Notes under the pieces: model-generated
The model's database searches: none
The model's input: the letters and a program-made list of their open reading frames with translations, nothing else
Told to the model about the DNA's origin: nothing
Made by a program: the position numbers and the translations under genes
Shown: one piece after another, positions 22,610 to 35,152 of the stretch
Layout: each line of letters begins with the position of its first letter
Position numbering within the stretch: position 1 is the stretch's first letter
NCBI GenBank assembly: GCA_028023455.1
Contig: JAQFVV010006293.1
Span: 2,553,844-2,617,843 of the forward strand
DNA length: 64,000 nt
Direction: 5' to 3'
Source of the DNA: Epiperipatus broadwayi
Taxonomy: Eukaryota > Onychophora > Udeonychophora > Euonychophora > Peripatidae

Positions 22610-23060
22610 GAATGTTGAGCGTAGGTAGACCACCCAGACGATGACTTTAAAAGATCTTCAAGGCACTTGACTCCAGGTTAAAGGTCCACAACCATGCCAA
22701 TGCTCGCTTCCAGATAATATCCACAATCAATGCAATGTGACCATGTTAGCATCAAACCACACTGACAGGAATGTGCATTCAAACAGCATGATATTATTTG
22801 AAGAAGCATGACTTTCGTCCAGTACAGGAATTTACGTCTGTCTGGCAAAGGAATCATGCATGTAATATAAAGAGAAAAACGCTATGTATGGATGGGAGAG
22901 CAGTCGATCTTGCCGGCTTATCGTCCCAATTCATAGAGCTGGAATGGGTCAATGGCGCAGGAAATATGTCTGCATCCATTGCAACGATATGACTGCCTCT
23001 TTGGGATCATGCATTCAGTTGGGCACATTGCCCTAATGTGCGAACACACTTCACATTACA
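22610..23060 (+). mobile_element. Possible 3' end of a second LINE (R-P-P-R-R-x tail + finger-like end)
   Basis: Plus frames read V-G-R-P-P-R-R near 22621-22641, then L-K/K-I-F-K-A-L-D-S-R-L-K. About 330 nt later they read Y-V-C-I-H-C-N-D near 22957-22980. Many LINE ORFs end with a G-R-P-R-R-R-x-x-D-x-x-K-x-x-L-K-x-L block followed by a C-x-x-C finger, and the spacing is about right. The segment is GC-richer than its neighbours. Frameshifts are needed to connect the blocks, so the call is tentative. It could equally be another repeat. Confidence 0.35.
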
Positions 23061-23594
23061 TTGATGTAAACATCCATATATCTCTCCACCTACATTGACA
23101 CAACTACTAAACAAATAGTCCGAAATCAAAACCCCTAATTCAAACGAGGCTAAACGGCTACCCACACTCAACTTACATTTAAATCAATTTATTAATTTAA
23201 TTCTAAAAAAAAATCTTTAGTTTAAGGTTTTAAAATCATTTTAGATAACACATTATATTTAACTTATTTTTACTACAAATACTATTTAACCTACTTTTCC
23301 TTTCTTTTAAATTCAATAATGCACAAATAACAATATGTGTTTTCATCTTTAAATTTAAGTTTGCAATCGCAAACCCCTACCCTATTACAGACAAATCTTA
23401 TTAAGCATGAATAAAAAAAAATACATATTTTAAGAGATTACGTTTAAAACTTTAGCTATAACTTTTTAACATTGCAAGATTTAAAAAAATAAAAGAAATA
23501 AAGTTCAGGTTTGCTCCAGAGAGAAAGTCTATAGTTCATTTTAAAGACAAATAGTTCGAAGATTTTAAGTTTAAGAGAGTTTATATTTAATTTT

Positions 23595-23885
23595 ATCATT
23601 TATAAATTTATACCTTCCTTTGTCCGTGCTTATTCCTTCACGACGAAGATCTAATTTATGCAAGGGCCCTTTTCTTGCAGACGATGATGATTTAGGAAGT
23701 TTGACGAGGATTTCTGCATGCACCAGTAGTTTGATCCTGGAATCCGTGAAGATGAAAGCTGCCTTCGGCCGGCCAAACCGAAGGAAGCACGATGAAGCTG
23801 ATTACATTCTTGGTGACGGCGATAATAGCTTTTTAAATTTTTATTTTTACTTTCATCAAAGACGAATGAATTTAAAGCTTTAATT
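23595..23885. other. CpG-rich segment with unassigned ORFs on both strands
   Basis: Sharp rise in GC and CpG content, with a GGCCGGCC at 23768-23775. The plus strand is open from 23620 to 23883 (87 codons, F-L-A-D-D-D-D-L-G-S-L and a lysine/arginine-rich G-R-P-N-R-R-K-H-D-E-A-D stretch). The minus strand is also open over most of it (L-L-V-H-A-E-I-L-V-K-L-P-K). Neither matches a family I recognise. No matching splice sites were convincing. Confidence 0.3.
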
Positions 23886-24007
23886 TTCTAATTCTCAAAT
23901 TAATTATTTCTTTTGAATTCTTCCTTTTATAGTCCTGAGGCATCTTATCTCTGGAATTCACGGATCCATCAAACATATTCCATATCTGTATTTCATTGGT
24001 TCATTGA

Positions 24008-24078
24008 GTTTGTGGCCAAGTAGTTTTTGGGTTTGTAGCTAAGTAGATTTTGGGTTTCTGGCTATGTGGATTTTTCCA
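24008..24078 (+). repeat. Three tandem copies of a ~23-bp unit
   Basis: TTTGTGGCCAAGTAGTTTTT, TTTGTAGCTAAGTAGATTTT and TTTCTGGCTATGTGGATTTT occur in succession at ~23-bp spacing, each separated by GGG or similar. Short minisatellite. Confidence 0.7.
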
Positions 24079-24079
24079 C

Positions 24080-27000
24080 TGAGGTCTGTGTCTATATCTT
24101 TGGGCAGGAAAAGCAAGTCTTTTGTTAGACTACTCAACTCTTATCTATTTTGTAATCATTTTTTTTCCAATGGTCATTTTGCCCTAAGGATCTGTTTGTA
24201 ATTTTTATTTTTAAGGTTAAAAACTCTCTTCGTTATTTTTACAATCAAAAGGTTTTTATTATATTTTATTTAAAGATTAGAATCTTCACTTCGATTCTAT
24301 AATTTTTTTTTAATCTTATTTATTTCAATATTTAAATTAAACATATTAATAAATTAATGATTCATTATTTGTGCATTTTGAACATTCGTGCTTTTAATTC
24401 AGTATTAGATATTTACAAAAACATTAGGTATTAGAATTTAAATGTAATACATATATATATCCCGTTACATATGATACACTGAAGAATGTATTCTGCAAAT
24501 AACTATTGTTACAGATTGTTACTGAATTGAAAATATTTTTAGAAAGCATATATTAAAATGAAATATCATATCTCTAAACATACTTAAAATAATGGATGAC
24601 TCGCAATTAATAACTTTATAGTTAATAAAATTTACTCTGCTGCCACTGAACACAAAAATATATATTTTCTCTTGTACAAAAAAGAATTAAGGTAAATTAT
24701 TATAATAATATGTTTCCTTTCTTATTCAACTTCAGTTAAATATATTTTTCAAAATTATATTAAAAGAAGTAAAATTTATCTACTGTTAATGAATATTTTT
24801 CTCTTCTTTTTCATACCATTAAATTCAATTATTATTTAACGGAATTGCAAATTATATTTAAAATATTTTGTGCAATTTCTGCACATATAAGGCATTGTTG
24901 CATAATTATGGATTTACATATGGCAAGCTTGGGCATATCAAAAAACATATTAAAAAATATTTTTGCAAAAAGTAAAAATAATAATAATTGATAAACATTA
25001 TTAAAAATTGATAAATATGTTATCTCAAAAACATATAGTAAAAAAAAATACTAATTACTGCATTAATTTTTTATTTATTTTTTTGAGTACAAAGATATTA
25101 CATTGATACAATACTATAATAGTTATAATAAATATAAAATGTATTACAAATATTTAATCGAGTTACTAAAACTAATAATTAATACTGTATAATATTATTT
25201 TGTATTTGCTGAAGTTTCCAAATTCATATGAATATTCACATAAACTGAATTATTATTACATGATCTCTTTAAATCTAGAAAAATCACAATATGGCTAAGT
25301 TTTGGAATCAAATGTATTAGATTATTATTGTCTAAACTACAATATAAAATATTAAAAGTAGTTCCTTATCTTGATTTTTTAATACAAAAAAAATTATTTT
25401 AAGTAATTTTTAAAAAACAATATTATATTTTTAGGATATTTTAAAAATGAAAATAATATGCGTGTAATGTATATATTTATATTTAATATGCATTGTCTAG
25501 AAAAATATTATTGATACAGTTGATATCACTTCCTCATAATTTGCTGAATTTTTATATTTCCCCTTTTGACTTAAAATTAATAGCAATTTTTAATAAAAGT
25601 TTGAGTATTTATAAAAAAAAAAAAAAATGTTATTTTTAAATAAATATAATTCATATTAATTTATAATAAAAAATCATTTCTTAATATAAAAATTATGAGA
25701 ATATGATCATTTATTTACTATCTTATTGAAACATCAATGTAAAAGAATATTTAGCATGTTTTTTGCATTTTTCTTAGATCACTATTTTAACAATAAAATC
25801 TTTACAAGATATTATTTTAAACGTTTATTTTAAATTTAAAACAAAAAAAGAATACAACCATCTTATATTGTTCCTGAAATTAATAAATATACAAAGATGA
25901 AACAAAAAATAATAACAAATTAGAGCTGAAATCTATCTAATAGGGTAAAAGTGCTACTATATTAATGAGTGAATATAATATTACAGAGTCAAAAATGTTT
26001 ACTTTTTTATATGCAGTTAATTATATCCTTAATCTTTAATTTAGTTTCATTATTTCTGAATATATTAAAAATAAACTTTTTAAATAATAATAATAATAAA
26101 AAAATAATAATAGCATTTTTTAATTCTCTGAGGTTGTCCTTATTTGTAAAATCCATTGGATTACAATATTGCAGTTCAAAATTTATTAACTAAAATTATA
26201 TAGAGAAAATGAAAAATTGTTAATCCTTCTGTAAATTCATTCAGCTTATATGAAAATGAGATTGCCTAATTGTTCTAGTTTTCAGATTATGAACAATTTT
26301 AATTTGATTTTTTTTAAAAATCAACAATTTCTAACTATTTACATTTTTTTTTTCACTACCTTTAAAAAAATTGATATAATAAATAATATTAAAGTATAAT
26401 AAGAGACCTTGATTCCTGGACCTTCCTGGATTAGCTACTTTTCCAAATTAAAAAAAATTCATAACTGCTTACTCTACCTTTATTGTTAACCTTCTATATG
26501 CTTCTGAAAATTTAAATAAATACCAAAAATAATAGATATTAATTTTAATATAGAGTATGTTGCATTCATTCTATATAATATTTTATATACATATAAGAAT
26601 AAATTTCTGATTTGTATTGCAATAGAAAACTCTTTTTAAAAATAATTACAAGCTGATTAATGGATAAGATTTCTTATTAAATCTTCTCACTATTATAATT
26701 CTCATTCAGAAATAAATTTAGTGTTTGTGAAAGCTGAATTAAAGATAGGTTATTTTATTTCCCCCATTCAATCCCAACCTTCTCCCAGAATTGGTTAATT
26801 CTCATTGGCAGAAAAAAAAAATAAGTAGAAAAAAATTAAATTGATTAATATAACAGAAACATTGCATTTACTTAAAACTTATTAATTTATATGTATTTTT
26901 TGCTTTAAATTTATTTCAAACTGTGTGTGTTTTAATGGATATATTTCAATATTTAATAAAAATGTTACTTAATTAAGTAAATCTCAACTCATGCTAAAAT

Positions 27001-27411
27001 AATAAAGACCAGAGTCATGAAAGGCTATATAGATCATTATCATAATAATGAAATAAGTTACCAAATTATAGAAACTCAGACTAACAGTATTTTATTTCTG
27101 CATAATATATACATTGTTTGTTTAATTTTTAATTTAATTTAAATGACTAATATTAAAAAACTTTCTTGCTATTTTTTATTAACATTGATAAATAATTTAT
27201 TTTTACAAAAGCTATTTTAATATCAGAAAAGTAAAAATTAGAATCAGTGCTTGTACAATTTTATTCTATCTATTTACAGCATAAAATCTGAAAAATTAAA
27301 ATAGAGGAACTTGATATAAATTCAAATATCAAGAGCCTCCATCTAAAATGGAAAAGATGGCACATTTATAGATAAGTACTTATAAACAAAAGTACTAAAA
27401 ATATTAATTAC
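24080..27411. other. GTPBP2 intron, very AT-rich
   Basis: Long A/T-dominated stretch with homopolymer runs and no recognisable gene, RNA or element. Confidence 0.45.
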
Positions 27412-27438
27412 CTTATATTCAACATTTCCTTCTTCTGC
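27412..27438 (-). CDS. GTPBP2: GTPBP2-like GTPase, 27-nt microexon
   Basis: Minus-strand microexon of exactly nine codons encoding A-E-E-G-N-V-E-Y-K. A TTTACTTACAG acceptor (plus 27439-27449) precedes it and a GTAATTAAT donor (plus 27403-27411) follows. In GTPBP2 proteins an acidic E-G/D-G-N-I-E-Y-K block directly precedes L-K-L-V-N-P, which is how the next exon (4931-5115) begins; both junctions are phase 0. This makes chance unlikely despite the small size. The adjoining intron is about 22.3 kb. The exon encoding the residues before A-E-E must lie at higher coordinates and was not located. Confidence 0.85.
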
Positions 27439-29299
27439 CTGTAAGTAAATAAAAAAAAAAAATTAATGATCACTCCATGCCTTTAAAAACAATGAATCAA
27501 ACTAATATATATATATATATATACATTAATGAATATTTGTATTATAACATTCAAAGAAAATAATTTTAAAAAGCTGGTAAAAATAAAAATAAAACAGCTA
27601 TAATAATTATTAAGCATGTTATTGAATAATCCTAAAAGTTAAGTTTATGCAGGTCTTAATAAAATTAATTTACCATTTTCTAAAACTCACTAATGAAGCA
27701 ATAAGTTGTTAATGCAGAATTACAATAACACATATACTCAATTGTGAGAATATGATCATTAGATATGTACTCAAGGCATTCTTGCAAGTCTCGAGTTCTT
27801 ATTCTCAAGTCAACTCTCTGTATGAACAAGAATATTTTAAAAAGGAAATTAGTGAAATACAGAAAAAAAAGCAGTGTTCAAAATGATTTGATTTAGTGTG
27901 ACAAATATTTCAGAATGTGGGAAAAAATTAAATAAGTTACATAAATTTAAAATTAAAATACTGAAATAGTATAGTCAATAATTTCTTTTATATATTCCCT
28001 CTTTTTTCTTTCTTTTCAAAGTCATACAAACATATAAAATATAAAAAACTTTACTTATTTTCATCACTGAATCATTAATAATTCCATTTACACATTATTT
28101 ATTCCCTTATATTTCAGCCATTTTGTATATCCATTATTAATCTTAATTAATATGAAAGCTGAAGTACTTCATGGTAGCACTGCAACTACATGTCGTCTGA
28201 AAAACAAGATACCTCAGATTCACATTTCCACGAATATATTTGTGTAATTTTTTTAAAAAAATTAATTATACTTTTACTCAATAAATGGAGATTCTTTTAT
28301 TTATTTATTTTTTTTTAAAAAAAAAAAACATTTTTCATGCAGTAGAAAATTCAATTATATGAGAGAGAGAGAACTCCAAAATGGAAACCTTACTGGTAGT
28401 AATTGAAATGAAAGTAAATGAACTTCCCAAGGAATTATTTAACATCAACAACTATAAAAAGACAGAATGATACCAATCTATCTTTTAGTTTTGTTGTTAT
28501 ATAAGCTTAGTTTTTTGATATACTTTTAAACAATAGGGTAAATTTTGTCTATTATTTTAAGTTTTGTACACACTATAATAATCTGAAATCATCACTGATA
28601 TATTCAGAGAATCAAGATTAAGTCTTAGTTTTAACAACCTCTAAATATGAAATGAAAAATAAGTTTATTAATAAATAATCATAAATTTAAATATAAGTAA
28701 TTGAAATGGAATTAAATTTACCTCTATCCTATAGTTTAAACTTTTCGAAAAACTAAACTTATAATATCAGAGCTAAAAAATATATTGATATCATTCTATT
28801 TTTCATAGTTGTTGAGGTTGCATAACTCCATGGGAGGTACAGTTATTTCCATTTCAATTAATTATATTTAAAGTTATGATTATTTATTGTTAAAATGTTA
28901 TAGATATAATATTTAATAATTAATTTAGTTTTTTTATATATATCAAAACTGAATTCATATACAGGCAATAAATAGATCCCATTATTCACTTTTTTTAGTA
29001 ATAAAGTTATAATAATAGTTATTTATAACATTTAAAATAATTTATTAATTTGAAAATTATTATTTTACATTTTAAATAAAAATAAAATAAAAATTGCAGT
29101 AAAATATTTGTGTATTTGAATTTTTTTATAAATACAATCTTTATCAACATCATCTATGTTCCACTTTTTTTTTTTTTTTTTTGCACACTTTATAGAATAA
29201 AAAAAAAAGTGTGCAGTTAAAGGAGTAAAAGTTATATATATATATATATAACAAACAGGCTCTTAAAAAAACATTTTCAACAAATAATAAATCATAAAT
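27439..29299. other. 5' intron or upstream flank of GTPBP2, AT-rich
   Basis: AT-rich DNA, with (AT)n runs near 29236-29250 and long poly-T at 29168-29182. No upstream GTPBP2 exon recognised. Confidence 0.4.
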
Positions 29300-31050
29300 T
29301 ATATCAAACTTTCAAAATATTTTAACTTACTTATGAACTTCATTTTATAATATATATAAAACACTATTTTCAATAATTGATACACAAAATAATCTACATT
29401 TATGACATATATCTTCTGGATTCTCATTAGAATGTCCTCAACAAAAATCCCATATCTATTTTGTCTATATCTCTCTATCCATAATTTCTGCTTTCCCAGA
29501 TTGTTCATCAGTTTTTGTATCATCATTTCCTTGATCTTCTCCTTCTTTATTTCCTTTCTGCTTGCCAATTCATTATACCTAATCCACTGTTCTCATTCAT
29601 TTTTCTAACATGATTATAACATTTTACTCTTCTTTCTTCAGTGACTATTATCATATCATTCCCATCACAACCATTTCTTTATATCTCTTAGTTTGTCCTT
29701 TTCCCTAATCTTGATCTTTTAATTGATCTCCAGTAATCTATTTCTGTTGTCAATAATCTCTACCCCATATGATAGTATAATCTATACTAAGGTCATCTAT
29801 ATCTTTGTTTTTCATCACTATTATTACTATTCTATAAAAGTGAAATAATCATTCCTATTAACTTTCACATTTTATCAAATATTGTTTTTTTTTCATATTT
29901 ATTTTTTAAAGAATGCATTTGTTTTTCAATAACTAATTCTAAATATTGGAAATTGTCCACTTTCATGATTTTTTCCTATAAATCATCAATATATCATTTC
30001 CTTCTGTTTCTAAATACTCTTTTCCACAATTAATACATTCTGTACTGTAATCATTTGGTTATTTGTAAATAATAAACAATAAATATATATTACTGCATAA
30101 TCTTACATTCATTTCTTCACATTTCCTTATCTATTTTTTTTAAACCATATAAATATAAATTTTGAACACAATTGGTGACACATAAGATCTCTGCAATAGT
30201 TTCCCTATCATAAATTCTTCTGATTATTTCTGATCTACTTTTACTTTACATTTATTTTGATCATAAATTCCACTAATTTTATCAATGAATCCAGTTAGTA
30301 ATCATCCTTAAAAATTGATGATATATATGTATATCATAATGACATCTCTCATAATATCTTTCTATAAAAGTAGTGTTTATAATATGGTAATCAATTTAAC
30401 ATTTTTTCCCCACAATATTTTAATAGAACTAAATTAATTCTTCCCAGTCTTATTTCCTTTCCATTTGGATTTCTCTCAATATCTTTCTTTCCCCAATCTC
30501 AAATTTCATAACTTCCAATTTTTGTCTTTTATATTCAAACATATATTTTCTTCCTTCATTTAAGAATTTTTTATGACAGGTAATTCATTTCATTATTCTA
30601 TTCACCAATCATTTTTACTTTATGATATTCATCTTTTTTCAAGTCCTTCACTGCATTCCAAATATCCATTTATATTTGGAATCATTCATTCTTTTTTATT
30701 CTCATATTTTTACAAATTCATTAGTTAATTTACTATGAATTTCCTCAAGTAAATCTATTTTTGATTTTTTTTTTTTTTTACCCCCAGTTTCTCCATAATA
30801 TCATCTGTCATCTAAGCTCTACTTCACACTACATCTTTCAATCTCAGAACTTCATTTATTATCCCCTTAATTTTTTCCCCCAATATATCTAAAAATTTCT
30901 TCTGAATTGCCATCCAGATATTTTTCTTATTCCTTTCATATTTCTATTTAAACAGCTATTTTATATTTTTACCATTTAACAACTCATTGTTGAACTCTCT
31001 TTTATGTTAAAACCATCCTCCATTCCATGCCATTCTTTTCTCCTTACCTC
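29300..31050 (-). mobile_element. Degenerate LINE on the minus strand
   Basis: The plus strand is strikingly T/C-rich because a purine-rich coding strand lies opposite. Minus-strand frames show K-C-K-V-K-V-D then S-E-E-F-M-I-G then S-P-I-V-F-K-I-Y-I near 30255-30150. This corresponds to the usual E-F-x-I-G-x-G-L-R-Q-G-C-x-L-S-P-x-L-F-N-I-Y-I RT block. Near the end R-V-K-C-Y-N-H-V-R-K-M-N-E-N (29625-29585) matches the R-x-x-W-x-G-H-V-x-R-M tail common to LINE ORFs, followed by N-W-Q-A-E-R-K and a K/R-rich stretch. Many stops. Clade not assigned. Confidence 0.6.
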
Positions 31051-31449
31051 TCCATAGCATAGCAAAAATATACAGTATTTAATAAATAGTTGCTGCAGAA
31101 ATGAGTTTCCTATAAAGTGAAAAGAGACATTTCTCTTATGAAGAAATTGATAAGAGAAAATTCCTAATGTCCAATGTTTTTGCTATTGTAACTATTATTA
31201 CCACATAATTATTTATATTTAATACTGCTAAATTTCATTAATTATGTATAATAAATTTTGCATATCTATATGTTAATATGCTGTATGAAGCTTGTGATTT
31301 TTCTATTTATGTTGTTTCTAGTTTTCTGTTCAGCTTAATGCATTTTCTGTATTATGCAACATAATCATAATTGTTTTTCTTAATTTTGTATGCTGTTTTA
31401 TTGCTGCTGTTAATAATATATAAATAATACTGTTTGATCTTTTATTTAA

Positions 31450-32030
31450 TACATTGTTAAATGTTTGTGATGTATCAAGCCTGATTTATCTTTGTCTTTC
31501 TATCATCCCGCTCCACCCCTACCTTCTGGCATTGTGAGTTAAAACTGTGTCCGTGTTCATTTTCATGACCAAAGGATATCAACATATGTACTGCATTTTC
31601 TTTTGCCTTTTTATATAGATATTTTTACTATGTTATCCCTGTGCTGATATTGGTTTGGGATTCCCCATAGGATACTTGTTATACATACTGGGCCATTACA
31701 TTGTACTTCATAAATTATATGTGGAAATTCTTTTTGTATTTTATCTTTGGAATTGTTGATTAATCTATTTAGACCAGTTAGTATTCTAAAGCCTACATCA
31801 CAAATTTTTTTGCAAATATTCTTTATTTTTATTGTTATACTTGGTATAAAGGTATTAGGACACCATGATTTATTGCCATATTGTCTTCTGAAATTCTGTT
31901 TTATTTTGGCATTGAATTTTTTGAGTTCCCTGTTCAATATTTTTTGACTATATCCATTGTTAGTTAGGACTTTTACATATTCTTTAATGTTGTATTTTCC
32001 ATCAGCTTCACATTTACATAGATGTTAGTT
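31450..32030 (-). mobile_element. Penelope-like element relic (RT C-terminus to GIY-YIG)
   Basis: A minus-strand frame open from 31937 to 31611 reads L-N-R-E-L-K-K-F, W-C-P-N-T-F-I-P, I-C-K-K-I-C-D-V-G-F-R-I-L and L-I-N-N-S-K-D-K. These are followed by F-P-H-I-I-Y-E-V-Q-C-N-G-P-V-C, which is the I-V-Y-x-V-x-C-x-x-C start of the GIY-YIG endonuclease. A further block H-E-N-E-H-G-H-S-F-N near 31575-31545 fits the C-terminal part of the nuclease. Upstream, Y-V-K-V-L-T-N extends the similarity to 32000. The catalytic Y-I-G is damaged. Third-generation relic, 5'-truncated. Confidence 0.72.
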
Positions 32031-34324
32031 TGGGTTTAGAAAGCTTTAAATGATAGAAAAAGATATAAAGACTGAAGAAGGCTTGGTATATCACAAACAG
32101 TAACAATGTAATAAATAAAAAATCAATCAGCATAAAACTATCAAATCATTGGCATATATAAATCAGATCATCTAAATATTAATAACAGTAACTATAGAAC
32201 ACCATATAGAGTTAAGAAAAATAGCTATGATTATGGTACACAAATCGAAAATACATTAAGCTGAATGGAAAATCAGAAATGACAAAAAAACTAGACACTT
32301 CATAAAACATATCAACATATATATGCAAAATTGATTATTAATATGTAAATGAGAATGGATGGGTTAACTCACACATTGCATAAGCCAGCATGTTGAGTTT
32401 ATTAGTTTTTTACCTCAAAGCTTAAGACCAAGAAACACTATAGTCTTTTCATTTCAATTGCCTAATAGTTCTATACTAAAAACAAAAGTTGAGTTTTCTT
32501 GAAAGCAAGATGAATGTGCATATGAATAATTGTTTAAGTAGATATTTACAATGACAGTGAACAAAATTAAATTATGACCCTTATATGCAAGAGGCTGTGA
32601 AATCACCAGCCAAATTAACAGCTGCCATTAGAAAATAAATCTTTTACTTAGCTATCTACAATTGCAAAATACTTTTGAATGAAGGAAGGCTATATAAATT
32701 AAAATAAGGATTGTCTAATATTAAATGGTATACTGTTGGACTTTACAAAATTAAAAAAAAAAAAGGTGACGAGATGATATAAAAAGTGGACATGTTCTTC
32801 ACTACAAAGGCAGACTTACTAGAAGCACAAGTAGTGCAAGATTTATTACATATATGTTATAGAATAACAAGATAAGTTATTCACCTTAATAGAAGATAGC
32901 AAATGGAGATAATTCAAGTTTATACATCAACAAATTCTCATTATGATAAAAAAGTAGATTTTTATAAAAATGCACAAAATGCTTTCGAGTATACCAATAG
33001 ACATGTTAAAATTGTTATGGGAAAATCTTTAATGCTAAAATTAGAAAATGATTGAAAGATGAAAGTGCTGTGAGTAAATTTGTTTATGATGACAGAAAGA
33101 GAAAGAATATGAATTTGTGGAATTAAAAAAAAAAATTCCTACAATATAATTTCTTTTCCAGTAAATTGTTGAATGGAAAAAAACATAAAAACATATAAAT
33201 GAAGAGATAGGAGAATTGGATTTTATTTTGACAAATAAAAATTATGTATTTTAAGATTGTAATATTTTTAACAGATTCGACAAAAAAAGTGATCATCGAT
33301 TAGTGAACTGGAAGATATGCATTAATGTAAAATTAGAGAAATGAAAATTATTTTTAAAAAAAGCAGAATTAACATTAGTAATCTCCACAACCACTCCAAT
33401 AAATTTAAATTAAAACTTGCTAATTGTTTTAAAATATTGATAGATTTTGAAATTAGTTCAAACTGAGATAGATAAGAAAGTAACTGCTACATTATTAAGA
33501 ATGGCAACAAAAATAGTCCTGCAAAAAAAAAAACAAATTGCCTAAAAAATTTCTATTGAAACAAGACAATTAAGAAAAAAAGGAATATAAAAATATTTAA
33601 AAATAATCCATTAATACAACTGAATATTTGGAGTTCTGCAAAATGTAATAATATAAGAAAATATAACCATGAATTCATAAGGACAGCTATATAAGAGAAT
33701 AAAAGCTTCAAAAGTATAAAACATTTTGGTATTAAATGAAAAGTTGTTTCAACAATAAATTTAAAAAAAGGTATTATTTAAGAGGGATAAGATTATGAAA
33801 TGTGTGGAAGAATTCTATAAGGATTTAAATAGTAATTAAGAATAAAAAAATGAAATAGCCATAACATTTAATTCATCTTTAAAATTGCCAAGCATTTTAA
33901 ATAAAAGGATGAGACATGTAATTAAATCTATGAAGTAAGTTAAAGCTCTAGGTAAAGATGAAATTATTTTAAAAAATGTGCTAAATGATTGGAACAATAC
34001 AGTAAAAAATATTAACATTTAAAAAAGATAATAAAGATATTAGAAATTACAGACTTATCAGTCTTTTATCAGTTCTATACAAAACTTTTACCAAAACGTA
34101 ATTGTCTACAGGGAATTTTGGATTTTAACCAACCAAAAAAAAAAAAATCAAACTGGATTTAAAATTGGTTTTAGCTTAGGAATCACATTCAAATATTGAG
34201 AGAAGTTTTAGAAGCAGCCAATGAATATGAATTGAAATTATGTTTGGACTTTTAGATTATGAAAAGACATTTGATTCATTAAGAATTTCCACATTGATTA
34301 AAGCTTTAGATCATCAAGATATAG

Positions 34325-34576
34325 TAATAATTTTTATTAGTCACTCATTAGACTAGAGATTATTCAATAATGAATAATATTTCTGTAATATAATTTTCAA
34401 TATACCGCTCTCATGCAAGGTAGGGAATGTTTTCTATCCACTTTTAACACTTGTGAATGTCTTTTATCATATGTTTATGATTAGATTCCTCCACAAGATG
34501 TTAAAAGTGGATAGAAAACATTCCCTACCTTGCATGAGAGTGGTGTAATGAAAATTACACTACTGAAATATTATTC
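34325..34576. mobile_element. Palindromic 252-bp insertion with 15-bp TSD
   Basis: Arms of about 85 bp (34370-34454 and 34492-34577) are near-perfect reverse complements around a 37-nt loop; CATGCAAGGTAGGGAATGTT in the left arm is mirrored on the right. The host sequence ATCATCAAGATATAG is duplicated at 34310-34324 and 34577-34591. Comparison with the intact RTE copy at 470-500 shows that everything between is inserted. The 40 bp at the left end lies outside the inverted arms. TSD length suits target-primed reverse transcription better than a cut-and-paste transposase. Confidence 0.85.
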
Positions 34577-34981
34577 ATCATCAAGATATAGATCTGTAAT
34601 ATTGTCATATTCCATTGAATATTAATGATTAGATTAACATTGATAAGATTGTTACATCAAGATGCTTCCATATCTCCAAAACTTTTTATAAGTTTTACAA
34701 GAACTATTTTGTGAAACAAAATGGAAAACTAAGAGAAAAAATGCATAGAGATTATTTAAATCATCTAGATTTGGCAAATAGTGATGCTTCTGCAAATAAT
34801 ACTACAGAACTTCAGGAAATACTGCTGGAATTATTAGCTAAGAATAAAAAAATTGATTTAAAAAATTATCCTAAAAAGATTAAAGTAATGTTCAACGGAT
34901 TTTTTCAGAAGAAAATAAAGATTGATAATCATGAAGCAAAAGAAGTTAACAATTACAAATATCTTAATAAGATTAATAATA

Positions 34982-35152
34982 AAGCAGACAAAACTCACTA
35001 TACGTATTGCCATACACAGCAAGTTAGAGTAATCAATGGATGCCAGAAGGCTTGTGCATAAAATCCCCATACGTATAGTGAGTTTTGCCTGTTTTAACAA
35101 CAGTTATACACAAGCATAAGAGGTGGTGGTCATGTGATGTTTATTGGCTTAA
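34982..35152. mobile_element. 171-bp insertion with 13-bp TSD, member of a shared core family
   Basis: Flanked by AAGATTAATAATA at 34969-34981 and 35153-35165; the RTE frame continues across it. Its ends contain CAAAACTCACTATACGTA and the reverse complement, giving a hairpin. The centre (TCAATGGATGCCAGAAGGCT) recurs at 42703 and 43149, and the right end (GCATAAGAGGTGGTGGTCAT) recurs in the terminal inverted repeat of the element at 43043-43240. Appears to be a 5'-truncated or rearranged copy of that element. Confidence 0.78.
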
